Shown here one piece after another: positions 27,177 through 35,974 of a stretch of DNA of 64,000 nucleotides (positions are counted from its first letter, which is position 1; every line of letters begins with the position of its first letter). The DNA is from Ruminococcus sp. GTDB lineage: Bacteria; Bacillota; Clostridia; Oscillospirales; Acutalibacteraceae. Where the stretch lies: contig JAFQRC010000005.1 of NCBI GenBank assembly GCA_017410265.1, forward strand, positions 186,001-250,000, written 5' to 3'. Under the pieces are notes generated by a model. That model was not told the origin of the DNA and searched no databases. It saw nothing but the letters and a program-made list of their open reading frames with translations. A program made the position numbers and the translations under genes.

Positions 27177-29585
27177 ATGGCACAAGAAACACAGGCAAAA
27201 TTTAATATTCCTGTATTACCGCTCAGAGGACTGGTTGTTTTTCCTAAAATGATGCTCCACTTTGATGTAGCTAGAAAAAAATCTGCTGAGGCTATTGCTA
27301 AAGCAATGAACAATAATCAGTTGATTTTCCTCACAGCTCAAAAGGATGCATCGGTCAGCGACCCTGACTTTGATGAGATATACAAGGTCGGTGTTGTCAC
27401 GAAAATTGTACAGGTGTTAAAACAACCTGATGATATTACAAGAGTTGTTGTCGAGGGTCAGTACAGGGCAAAAATCGTTACAGAAACCGAATGCGAAAGT
27501 CATTTAGAAGCTATAGTTGCACCGATTACTGAACGTAAACATCCTAATACTGCCAGAGATATGGCGCTTGTCAGACTTTTAAAAGGTACTTTCGAAAACT
27601 ATATGGAGCTTACACCAAAGCTTCCGACAGATATTTTATTTAAAATTGGACTGAGTACAAACGCAGGTGAACTTACTGACTATGTTGCCGGTAATGTTTT
27701 GCTTGATTATTCAGTTAAACAGAGCATTCTTGAAACAATCAATGTTTCTGACAGACTCGAAACGCTGATTGATGCTTTACAGAAGGAAATCTACATACTC
27801 GAAATAGAACAGGAAATTCTCGACAAGTCTAAAGAGCGTATTGATCAGTCTCAGCGTGAGTACTATCTCAGAGAACAGCTGAAGATTATTGAGGATGAGC
27901 TAGGAATTGATGAATCTCCTGAACAGGAATCGCTGAAATTAAGAGATAAGATTCTGGAGCTACATCTTTCTGAAGAAAACGAAAAAGCTCTTCTTAAAGA
28001 ATGCAGTAAGCTTGAGAGAACACCATATGGAAGTAATGAAGCTGCGGTTATCCGCACTTATATTGATACTTGTTTAGAGCTTCCGTGGAATGAATCAACT
28101 CAGGAAAAAATTGAACTTGATAAAGTCAGAAAAGCCTTAGATAAAAGACACTACGGATTAACTAAGGTTAAAGAGAGAATTATCGAACAGCTTGCTGTCA
28201 GAAAGCTTACTGACAAAGCGAAAGGACAGATAATTTGCCTAGTCGGACCACCGGGTGTCGGTAAGACTTCTATTGCACAGAGTATTGCTGAAGCTATTAA
28301 CCGCAAAAGCGAAAGAATTGCTTTGGGTGGCGTTAAAGACGAAGCTGAAATCAGAGGTCACAGACGAACCTACATCGGCTCTATGCCAGGTAGAATAATA
28401 AACGCTGTTAAAAAGAGCAAGGTTAACAATCCGCTCTTGATATTAGATGAAGTAGATAAGCTTTCAAACGACTATAAAGGGGACCCGACTTCAGCACTTT
28501 TAGAAGTACTTGATGCTGAGCAGAATCACTCATTCCAGGATCACTATATTGATATGCCGTTTGATTTATCAAATGTTATGTTTATCACAACTGCAAACGA
28601 TTATGATGCTATTCCTACACCACTAAGGGACAGAATGGAAGTAATTGAGCTTGATTCTTACACTAGACAAGAAAAGTTTTTCATAGCTAAAAAGCATCTT
28701 ATTCCTAAACAGCTTCTGCTAAACGGTCTTGATAAGAAAACTTTTAAAATAACCGATAAAGCTATTTATATGCTTATTGACTCCTACACCAGAGAAGCAG
28801 GTGTTCGTACTCTGGAACGCACCATAGCTTCTGTTATGAGAAAATCAGCTGTTAGAATAGTTGACGGCAGCGCAAATGTTATCAAGCTCTCTGACAAAGA
28901 TATCGAGGGTATTCTGGGACCAATCAAATATCTCGATGACTCAAAGAGTAGAAAAGATGAAATCGGTGTTGTTAACGGTTTAGCATGGACTTCTGTCGGG
29001 GGTACACTATTACCGATAGAATGCGCTGTTATGAAAGGTACTGGTAAGATAGAGCTCACAGGTTCTTTGGGTGATGTGATGCAGGAATCCGCAAAAGCAG
29101 CTATTACATGTATCCGCTCTAAAGCCTCGATGTACGATATAAATCCTGATTTCTATAAGGATTTTGATATTCATATTCACGCGCCTGAAGGTGCTGTCCC
29201 TAAAGATGGCCCATCTGCAGGTATTACGATGGCTACGGCAATATACTCTGCTTTGACCTGTAGCGCTGTCAGAGCCGATTTTGCAATGACAGGTGAAGTT
29301 ACACTGCTTGGTAAAGTTTTTCCGATAGGAGGGCTTAAAGAGAAAGCTATGGCAGCATATAAAGCGGGAATCAGGAATGTTATTATTCCGAAAGACAACG
29401 AGAGGGATATTAGTGAGATTGACGAAACTGTCAGAAAGCATATCAACTTCATTCCTGTTTCAACAATCGAAGAGGTTATCAAGCTGTCCACTAAGCCTGT
29501 AATTAAATCAAAAAACAGTATAAAGAATAATGTTGTTATACCTAAAGAAAAAACAACATCAAGTAGAACAACAATTGCACAGTAA
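27177..29585 (+). CDS. lon: ATP-dependent protease Lon
   Basis: An AAA+ protease with an N-terminal substrate domain, an ATPase (Walker A GPPGVGKT at 357-364) and a protease domain with Ser680 (PKDGPSAG) and Lys723 (GGLKEKAM). The length of 802 residues is usual. A CIRCE or CtsR operator was not seen upstream; the long hairpin just before the ribosome site is the only visible element. It lies between clpX and ysxC. Confidence 0.97.
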   Translation: MAQETQAKFNIPVLPLRGLVVFPKMMLHFDVARKKSAEAIAKAMNNNQLIFLTAQKDASVSDPDFDEIYKVGVVTKIVQVLKQPDDITRVVVEGQYRAKIVTETECESHLEAIVAPITERKHPNTARDMALVRLLKGTFENYMELTPKLPTDILFKIGLSTNAGELTDYVAGNVLLDYSVKQSILETINVSDRLETLIDALQKEIYILEIEQEILDKSKERIDQSQREYYLREQLKIIEDELGIDESPEQESLKLRDKILELHLSEENEKALLKECSKLERTPYGSNEAAVIRTYIDTCLELPWNESTQEKIELDKVRKALDKRHYGLTKVKERIIEQLAVRKLTDKAKGQIICLVGPPGVGKTSIAQSIAEAINRKSERIALGGVKDEAEIRGHRRTYIGSMPGRIINAVKKSKVNNPLLILDEVDKLSNDYKGDPTSALLEVLDAEQNHSFQDHYIDMPFDLSNVMFITTANDYDAIPTPLRDRMEVIELDSYTRQEKFFIAKKHLIPKQLLLNGLDKKTFKITDKAIYMLIDSYTREAGVRTLERTIASVMRKSAVRIVDGSANVIKLSDKDIEGILGPIKYLDDSKSRKDEIGVVNGLAWTSVGGTLLPIECAVMKGTGKIELTGSLGDVMQESAKAAITCIRSKASMYDINPDFYKDFDIHIHAPEGAVPKDGPSAGITMATAIYSALTCSAVRADFAMTGEVTLLGKVFPIGGLKEKAMAAYKAGIRNVIIPKDNERDISEIDETVRKHINFIPVSTIEEVIKLSTKPVIKSKNSIKNNVVIPKEKTTSSRTTIAQ

Positions 29586-29599
29586 AGAGGGGAGAGGCT

Positions 29600-30202
29600 A
29601 TGATAAATTTCAATAAAGCTGAATTTATATCTGCAGCAGGTACCTCCTCTCAGCTGCAGGTGTCAGATAAGCCTGAGGTAATTTTTTCAGGTCGCTCAAA
29701 TGTCGGGAAATCTTCTCTGATAAATAAACTTGTCAATCGCAAAGCACTCGCCAGAGTCAGTGCAACACCGGGGAAAACCGCTACAATCAACTTTTTTGAT
29801 GTTGATAAGTTCTGCTTGGTAGATTTGCCTGGTTATGGATATGCAAAAGTATCAAGGTCTGAAAAAGACCGTTGGGCTGAGCTTATGGAAGGTTATTTTG
29901 CTCAGGATAGAAATTTCTGTTTAGTTGTACAGATTGTTGATATGAGACATAAACCAACTGAAGATGACCTCAATATGATTGACTTTTTGTATAACAGTGG
30001 ATTTGAGTTTATTATAGTCATGACTAAAAAAGATAAACTGAAAAAGACTGCTCAGAAAGAAAGTATACAAAGAATGCAGGATATACTTGCTGACTATGAG
30101 GGAATAAAGCTATATCCTTTTTCAGCCTTAAACGGAGAGGGCACAGATGACATCAGAGAAGCAATATCTGAATATGTCGAAAATTTTAATTCACAAGGAT
30201 GA
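29600..30202 (+). CDS. ysxC: Ribosome biogenesis GTPase YsxC/EngB
   Basis: An essential GTPase of 50S assembly. G1 is GRSNVGKSS (31-39), G3 is DLPGYGYAK, and TKKDKL provides the G4 region. At 200 residues it is normal. It sits directly after lon, the conserved lon-ysxC order of Firmicutes. Its stop lies six bases before the next start. Confidence 0.95.
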   Translation: MINFNKAEFISAAGTSSQLQVSDKPEVIFSGRSNVGKSSLINKLVNRKALARVSATPGKTATINFFDVDKFCLVDLPGYGYAKVSRSEKDRWAELMEGYFAQDRNFCLVVQIVDMRHKPTEDDLNMIDFLYNSGFEFIIVMTKKDKLKKTAQKESIQRMQDILADYEGIKLYPFSALNGEGTDDIREAISEYVENFNSQG

Positions 30203-30207
30203 TTACA

Positions 30208-31488
30208 ATGCAGAAAAAACCATTTTTAACACTAGAACAAGCACAGAATATTATTAAGGATATTCCTACTCCTTTTCACATTTATGATGAAAAGGGGATA
30301 AGAGAAAACGCAAGAAGACTATACAAGGCTTTTTCGTGGAACAAAGGCTTTAAGGAGTATTTTGCTGTTAAGGCAACACCAAATCCATATCTCTTAAAAA
30401 TCCTCAAAGAAGAGGGATGTGGTGCTGATTGCTCGTCACTTTCAGAGCTTATTATGGCTGAGAGCTGTGGTCTTACAGGTAGCGATGTTATGTTTTCATC
30501 AAATGTGACCCCTGAAGAAGATATGCAGAAAGCCTATGATATGGGAGCATACATCAATCTCGATGACTATAATTTTGTACCGTTTTTGAAGAGAGTCTGT
30601 GGTGTGCCGAAAACTGTTTGCTGTAGATATAATCCTGGCGGAATTTTCTCACTTTCAGCAAGTGAAGACGGTGTTCAGGTTATGGATAACCCCGGCGAAG
30701 CAAAGTATGGTATGTCCGAAGATCAGATGGCTAAGGCGTTTATTGAGCTTAAGGAAGCTGGTGCAGAGCACTTTGGTATTCATGCTTTCTTAGCTTCAAA
30801 TACTGTTAGTAACGATTATTATTCGGAGCTTGCAGGTGTGCTCTTTGAGCTTGCTGTAAGACTTAAAGAAAAAACAGGTGTGCATATTTCCTTTATCAAT
30901 CTTTCAGGTGGCATAGGTGTTGATTACAAACCTGAAGAGCCTACACCAAATATCGATGTTATCGGTGAGGGTGTTCGCAGAAAATTCGAAGAAATCCTTG
31001 TTCCAAACGGAATGGGGGATGTTTCGATTTTCGCTGAACTCGGTAGATATATGCTCGCTCCTTACGGTGCACTACTGTCAACTTGTATGCATCAGAAACA
31101 TATTTACAAAGAATATCTCGGGTTAGACGCATGCGCGGCTAATCTGATGAGACCTGCAATGTATGGCTCTTATCATCATATTACTGTTCTCGGCAAAGAG
31201 GACGAGCCTTGTACTGTTAAATATGATGTAACAGGTGGTTTATGCGAAAATAACGATAAATTTGCTATAGACAGAATGCTTCCTAAGGTAGAAAACGGTG
31301 ATCTGATGTTCATACACGATACCGGTGCTCACGGCTATTCAATGGGTTACAACTACAACGGTAAACTCAGAAGCGCTGAAGTTCTATTATGTGAAGATGG
31401 ATCTCACAAGCTTATCAGAAGAGCAGAAACTCTAGATGACTATTTTGCTACTTTTGATTTTTCTGATGATTTTAAATTTAATTACTAA
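30208..31488 (+). CDS. lysA: Diaminopimelate decarboxylase-type PLP enzyme
   Basis: A group IV PLP decarboxylase (alanine racemase-like barrel). The PLP lysine is K55 (YFAVKATPNP); HAFLASN and INLSGGIGVDY precede the C-terminal HDTGAHGYSMGYNYNG motif, close to the AYGYSM..NYN region of LysA. The start at 30208 has ACAAGGA nine bases upstream; the ATG at 30199 abuts the ribosome site. It probably makes lysine from meso-diaminopimelate, though related decarboxylases cannot be fully excluded. No lysine riboswitch precedes it. Confidence 0.8.
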   Translation: MQKKPFLTLEQAQNIIKDIPTPFHIYDEKGIRENARRLYKAFSWNKGFKEYFAVKATPNPYLLKILKEEGCGADCSSLSELIMAESCGLTGSDVMFSSNVTPEEDMQKAYDMGAYINLDDYNFVPFLKRVCGVPKTVCCRYNPGGIFSLSASEDGVQVMDNPGEAKYGMSEDQMAKAFIELKEAGAEHFGIHAFLASNTVSNDYYSELAGVLFELAVRLKEKTGVHISFINLSGGIGVDYKPEEPTPNIDVIGEGVRRKFEEILVPNGMGDVSIFAELGRYMLAPYGALLSTCMHQKHIYKEYLGLDACAANLMRPAMYGSYHHITVLGKEDEPCTVKYDVTGGLCENNDKFAIDRMLPKVENGDLMFIHDTGAHGYSMGYNYNGKLRSAEVLLCEDGSHKLIRRAETLDDYFATFDFSDDFKFNY

Positions 31489-31492
31489 AACC

Positions 31493-31524
31493 AAAATCCT
31501 CCGAAATTCATCGGAGGATTTTTT
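31493..31524. terminator. Bidirectional terminator between lysA and the recombinase gene
   Basis: A perfect 12-bp stem (31493-31504 with 31511-31522, AAAATCCTCCGA type) with A-rich 5' and T-rich 3' flanks serves both converging genes. Confidence 0.9.
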
Positions 31525-31525
31525 A

Positions 31526-32515
31526 TTATGTATTATTCTCTTTTTTGGGTTTAACTTTTGAAAGTGGGTTGGAATTAGCTGCATTTTCCATCTGCTGAGT
31601 GTTAAGGTGAGTGTAGATTTCTGTTGTACCTAAATTTTCATGGCCCAGAATTTCCTTTAAAACGCGAATATCGACATTTCCGTGCTGATACATCAATGTT
31701 GCTGCTGTGTGTCTGAGCTTATGACAGGAGTAACCCTGTGCGTCCAAGCCGATTTTTTCGAGATACTTATAAACCAGAGCCTGAACGGTTTTAGGACTTA
31801 TACGCTTTAGGTGACTGCTGATAAATAGTGCATTTCTGTCCTTAACATTATCCATAGGGCGGACTTTGAGATACTCGGTTATCGCGCTGACACAGGCGCT
31901 GTTTAGGTAAATAATGCGCTCTTTGTTGCCTTTACCAAGGATTCTGGCAGTACCATCAGGGCGAATGTCGGTAACATTAAGTCCTACAAGCTCAGAAAGA
32001 CGGAGTCCACAATTCAAAAACAGCGTTATGATACAGTAATCACGCTCTTTGTGTTTTCCGTCAACTGCATTTAAAAGCTCGATGCTCTGTTCAAGTGTAA
32101 GATACTTAGGTAGAGATTTTTTTCGTTTAGGAGTTTCGAGCTCCTTGACAGGGTCTTTATCAAGTAAATGCTTTTTTACTGTAAGATAATCAAAAAAAGA
32201 TTTAAGACTTGATGTTTTACGTGAGCGAGTTGACGCGTTATTGTTTCTATCGCGCATCAGGTAGTTCATAAATTCATAAGCGTCCTGTAAGGTTACACTT
32301 TTAATAAGCTCAAGATCAACATCGTCAACTTTTATTTCTTCAAATAGGGTGGAGGATGAAACTAACCCTCTATTTAATTTAATGAATCTGAAGAAAGTTC
32401 TGAGATCAGTAAAATATTCGTCAACAGTTTTCGGAGATTTTCCTTTTACAGTTTGCATATATAAAAGATAGTCCCTGATAATCGGAGAAGCTTCTGAGAT
32501 AGAATTCATTGGCAT
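31526..32515 (-). CDS. Tyrosine recombinase, XerC/XerD type
   Basis: A site-specific recombinase with an N-terminal core-binding domain (about 10-115) and a catalytic domain holding the full set R172, K198, H265, R268, H292 and nucleophile Y301 (EIYTHL). At 329 residues it is slightly longer than XerC/D. The ATG at 32515 has a GGTGAT site nearby. It borders a 609-base AT-rich gap, with no phage genes around it, so a housekeeping Xer role (chromosome dimer resolution) is more likely than an integrase. The partner and target are unknown. Confidence 0.88.
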   Translation of the reverse strand: MPMNSISEASPIIRDYLLYMQTVKGKSPKTVDEYFTDLRTFFRFIKLNRGLVSSSTLFEEIKVDDVDLELIKSVTLQDAYEFMNYLMRDRNNNASTRSRKTSSLKSFFDYLTVKKHLLDKDPVKELETPKRKKSLPKYLTLEQSIELLNAVDGKHKERDYCIITLFLNCGLRLSELVGLNVTDIRPDGTARILGKGNKERIIYLNSACVSAITEYLKVRPMDNVKDRNALFISSHLKRISPKTVQALVYKYLEKIGLDAQGYSCHKLRHTAATLMYQHGNVDIRVLKEILGHENLGTTEIYTHLNTQQMENAANSNPLSKVKPKKENNT

Positions 32516-33124
32516 TATTAATCACCACTTAATATAGAATGGAATTTAATATCCAAAACTTTTATTTTAATAATTATATCACAGGAAAGAGCTCTGTATA
32601 TTCCAATATAGAAAATTATACAAAATCAATGTTTTGTATAATTTAGGGTAGGAGTTTAGGAAGAAAATACCGAAATTTATGATTACTTATAGAATTTGAG
32701 TTTTTCATACATACCTTCACATTAATCCGTTGTCTTATCATTATTATATTAATAATATATATTAATTATAGAATTGCTTAAACTATAAATACATATTTTC
32801 TTAATTATGTTTTATCTTGGTTGAAGAACCTAAATTTTTTATATTTTTTGTGTAAATAACCTCAATATCTTATAATTATATAAAAATACTTTTTAATCAG
32901 AATTTTTCAAATGAACATATCTCTGTGTAGAAAAAACTGATTCAATTATATTTAATGTATTGACTAGTAAGTTACTAAAATATTAATGTAATAATTCGTT
33001 AACATGACATATGCGTTAATCTGGGTTTATCAGATGTATGCTATCAGTTACCTACGATACTACTATCTTTATATTGCGATGATTAGTATTAATCACATTT
33101 TAAAATTAACTAGCCTTTAGCTCG
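32516..33124. other. 609-base AT-rich gene-free gap
   Basis: No plausible gene is visible in either strand. The region is very AT-rich and holds a 13-bp inverted repeat (32613-32644), a short TAGTAA/TTACTA repeat (32965-32977) and a repeated TTAATGTA. It lies upstream of the recombinase gene and downstream of the next - strand gene, at the point where gene orientation in the window switches. I see no convincing dif site by eye. Confidence 0.6.
32613..32644. repeat. 13-bp perfect inverted repeat upstream of the recombinase gene
   Basis: AAATTATACAAAA (32613-32625) and its exact reverse complement (32632-32644) are separated by six bases. There is no T run, so an operator or recombination-protein site is as likely as a terminator. 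Confidence 0.6.
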
Positions 33125-33838
33125 TTAATTATTTAACAAAATAGCGCCACCTATGTCTGTTAGCTCAAAATCTTCAATATAAACTATATCAACACCTTTA
33201 GAGCTACAAAATTCATCTATATGAGTATAATCAGGATGCTTAGTAATGTCACCAAAAAACAACAGAGTTGATTCATCAATCATAGCTGATGCGCCACCTA
33301 AGAATCCGTAGGTTTTCTCCCCTGCGCCGTCTAATTTAATACTTCCTTCACTGATTTTCAGCACATCAATTTCACTGTTTTTAAGAGCATTGTAAATAGA
33401 GTTATCAGCAGTTATTACTGAATTTCCACTCACTTTTACGCATGAACAAGCGGTGTATCCCTGATTTACATCAATCAGATTATAGCCTGCTTTTTTACTG
33501 TAACTTATAACAGTTTCATCAAGACAGTTTATCTTTCCTACTAGGTTTTTTCCTATAATTTTTGTGTTGAGAAGTATATTTTCTGGATAACTGCCTGAGT
33601 ATTTGTTTTTAGTGTAAGTTACATTATAACCAATATTTTCGAGAGATTTTCCTAATTTTTTGCAACCTGATAATATAAAAATAGTGTCATCAATTTTTAA
33701 ACATTGCATATCTGCGTGTGTTCGTTCGTACGAAATAAACCCATCTACATTTTCTGTGTAGATGAGCTTAAATCCAAGTTCTATAAGCTTTTCACAAATT
33801 TGGGGTACTGCGTTTGAAATAACTGCGAATTTATTCAT
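33125..33838 (-). CDS. Conserved protein, probably DUF6873 (pentein-like fold)
   Basis: A 237-residue protein I do not recognise by function. The conserved-looking stretches NQGYTACSCVKVSG, VITADNSIYNAL, GFLGGASAMID, FFGDITKHPDYTHI and TDIGGAILLNN resemble a clostridial family annotated as DUF6873 with a guanidine-modifying-enzyme-like fold. That assignment is from memory and unverified. There is no signal peptide or membrane segment. It overlaps radA by eight bases and is the last gene of the cwlD-radA run. Confidence 0.6.
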   Translation of the reverse strand: MNKFAVISNAVPQICEKLIELGFKLIYTENVDGFISYERTHADMQCLKIDDTIFILSGCKKLGKSLENIGYNVTYTKNKYSGSYPENILLNTKIIGKNLVGKINCLDETVISYSKKAGYNLIDVNQGYTACSCVKVSGNSVITADNSIYNALKNSEIDVLKISEGSIKLDGAGEKTYGFLGGASAMIDESTLLFFGDITKHPDYTHIDEFCSSKGVDIVYIEDFELTDIGGAILLNN

Positions 33839-35198
33839 TTGTCAGCACCTCAAATGCTTGTCTGACATTTTTTACGCCGATAATTTCTGCGTCTTTAATA
33901 TTCTTTATATCTTTCAGATTATGATGTGGAATTAAAATTCTTTTAAAACCGAGGCGAACAGCTTCTGATACACGCTGAGTGATGTGATTAACAGCTCTAA
34001 TCTCACCAGCTAAGCCGATTTCTCCGATAGCTATAGCATCATCTGGTATAACAACATCTTTTAAGCTGCTGACAAGTGCCATGGCTACTGCGATATCTAC
34101 CGCAGTTTCATCGAGTCTTAGTCCTCCGACAACATTTACATAGGTATCAGTATTTGAAAAATAGTATCCAGCCCGCTTTTCAAGAACCGCTAATATAAGT
34201 GACATACGGTTGTAGTCAAAACCCGTGGACATTCTGCGTGGATTTCCGTAGCCTGTTGTTGTTGCAAGACCTTGAATTTCAGCCAGAATCGGACGAGTAC
34301 CTTCCATAGCACATGCGACACAAGTACCAGATACATTCTTTGGTCTTCCTGAAAGGAGCATTTGGGACGGGTTTTCAACCTCAACTAAACCACAATCAGT
34401 CATCTGAAAAACGCCGATTTCATTTGTGGAGCCGTATCTGTTCTTAATAGCTCTTAAAATACGATACGACATCTGTTTATCGCCTTCAAAATGAAGCACT
34501 GCATCAACAACATGCTCAAGCACCTTTGGTCCTGCTATAGAGCCTTCTTTGTTTACATGACCGACAATTATAAGCGGAATATCAAGACTTTTAGCTACTC
34601 GCATCAGATAGTTTGTGCATTCTCTGACCTGAGTGATGCTACCCGGCGAAGACTGTAGTTCGTTCAGCGACATAGTCTGGATTGAGTCTATCATAACAAG
34701 GTCAGGTCTGTCTTGCCTAATCGTTTCACTGATAAGCTCAACATCCGTTTGAGTCTGTATGTAAAGATTATCGTTATCTACATTGAGTCGCTCAGTTCTT
34801 AGCTTTAGTTGTCGCTTTGATTCCTCGCCAGATACATATAGAATTTTATTATCTTTTCCTAAATACTGACAAATCTGGAGCAGGATTGTCGATTTGCCTA
34901 TACCGGGATCACCGCCTAAAAGCACCAAACTGCCTTTGACTATTCCTCCGCCAAGAACTCTGTCAAGCTCAGAAAGTCCTGTCTTGTATCGGATTTCATC
35001 AGTGGTTGATATATCCTTTATTTGAACAGGTGGTGCGTAATTTGATATTCTGCTCTTAGATGGAGAAATCTTCGAAGATTCTTTTATTTCTTCGTTCATT
35101 GTATTCCATTCGCCACAGGACGGACATTTTCCGTACCATTTAGGACTTTCGTATCCGCATTCTGAACAAATATATACACTTTTGATTTTACTTCCCAT
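33831..35198 (-). CDS. radA: DNA repair protein RadA
   Basis: A RecA-like ATPase (Sms) acting in branch migration during recombination. It has an N-terminal zinc finger (C11, C14, C25, C28), Walker A GDPGIGKS (96-103), the RadA-specific KNRYG motif and a C-terminal Lon-like domain. At 455 residues it is full length. It lies 16 bases after cwlD and overlaps the DUF6873-like gene. Confidence 0.96.
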   Translation of the reverse strand: MGSKIKSVYICSECGYESPKWYGKCPSCGEWNTMNEEIKESSKISPSKSRISNYAPPVQIKDISTTDEIRYKTGLSELDRVLGGGIVKGSLVLLGGDPGIGKSTILLQICQYLGKDNKILYVSGEESKRQLKLRTERLNVDNDNLYIQTQTDVELISETIRQDRPDLVMIDSIQTMSLNELQSSPGSITQVRECTNYLMRVAKSLDIPLIIVGHVNKEGSIAGPKVLEHVVDAVLHFEGDKQMSYRILRAIKNRYGSTNEIGVFQMTDCGLVEVENPSQMLLSGRPKNVSGTCVACAMEGTRPILAEIQGLATTTGYGNPRRMSTGFDYNRMSLILAVLEKRAGYYFSNTDTYVNVVGGLRLDETAVDIAVAMALVSSLKDVVIPDDAIAIGEIGLAGEIRAVNHITQRVSEAVRLGFKRILIPHHNLKDIKNIKDAEIIGVKNVRQAFEVLTNE

Positions 35199-35214
35199 AA
35201 TTTAATCATCCTAT

Positions 35215-35922
35215 TTAATAATTAGTGTTATAAAATTCTAAAAAGCCGAGGAATATACAGTAAGTAAGCTCGTTCTGATATGTATCATCAATCAGCTTTT
35301 GTGTTTCGTTTTTATTAGATAAAAATCCACATTCAACCATAATTGCCGGAACTTCTGCATTATCAAGAACAAAAATATCACTGCCAGCTTTTTTACACTG
35401 TCTGGAGTTATCTTTTTGCAAAAGTGATGTAACGCTGACTCTGACACATTCAGCGAATGTTTCACTGAGTGGATTATTAGGAGAATAAAAAACCTGAGTA
35501 CCGAAATATCTCTCATCGGTAAACTTATTTTGATGAATACTTATAACAACATTGTTTACCGATGAATTAAAAATCTGTACACGATTAGATAAGTCAGAAA
35601 TTTTCTTTGTATTTGTGCTGTCTTTATCATAAATAGCTGTGTCAGACTCTCTGGTCATAATTACATCGAAACCATTAGCAACAAAATACTGTTTTAGCTT
35701 TTGGGATATCTGGAGATTAATATCTTTTTCTAAGATATTTTCATCAGCTACAGCACCGCCATCTTCGCCACCATGACCTGGGTCGATAATTATAGTAGGT
35801 TTAAATTCATAGTTTTCACCCGAAACAGTGACTGTATTGTGCGTAATAATCGAAAAAAATATTGTTGTAATAAGAATTAAGGATAATACGCTTACAAAAA
35901 AGACTTGTAGTTTCTTATTCAT
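35215..35922 (-). CDS. cwlD: Germination-specific N-acetylmuramoyl-L-alanine amidase CwlD
   Basis: An amidase_3-type zinc hydrolase. CwlD removes stem peptides so that muramic-delta-lactam can form in spore cortex. It has an N-terminal membrane segment (about 5-27) and zinc/catalytic residues H50 (DPGHGG), E65 (LEKDIN), a His in SIHQNKF and the Glu in MVECGFLSN. The start at 35922 has GGAGGTG seven bases upstream; the frame extends further only into the palindrome. At 235 residues it matches CwlD. Confidence 0.88.
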   Translation of the reverse strand: MNKKLQVFFVSVLSLILITTIFFSIITHNTVTVSGENYEFKPTIIIDPGHGGEDGGAVADENILEKDINLQISQKLKQYFVANGFDVIMTRESDTAIYDKDSTNTKKISDLSNRVQIFNSSVNNVVISIHQNKFTDERYFGTQVFYSPNNPLSETFAECVRVSVTSLLQKDNSRQCKKAGSDIFVLDNAEVPAIMVECGFLSNKNETQKLIDDTYQNELTYCIFLGFLEFYNTNY

Positions 35923-35935
35923 AATGCACACCTCC

Positions 35936-35955
35936 ATGCATAAAATTTTATGCAT
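35936..35955. repeat. 20-bp perfect palindrome before cwlD
   Basis: ATGCATAAAATTTTATGCAT, fully self-complementary, lies between the udp stop and the cwlD ribosome site. It has no T tract in the - direction, so an operator is at least as likely as a terminator. Confidence 0.7.
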
Positions 35956-35974
35956 AAAAGTGGTTATATAAAAC

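Noticed and set aside
30180..30207. Lysine riboswitch before the lysA-like gene
   Set aside because: The gap to ysxC is a few bases, with no room for an aptamer.
32790..33030. dif-like sites such as the TTATGTTTTAT arm or the TTAAC/GTTAA pair
   Set aside because: Only one arm fits, or the spacing between arms is wrong for Xer binding, so no dif site is claimed.
31526..33124. Prophage or integrative element marked by the tyrosine recombinase
   Set aside because: No phage, conjugation or cargo genes and no tRNA target lie nearby; the neighbours are housekeeping genes.
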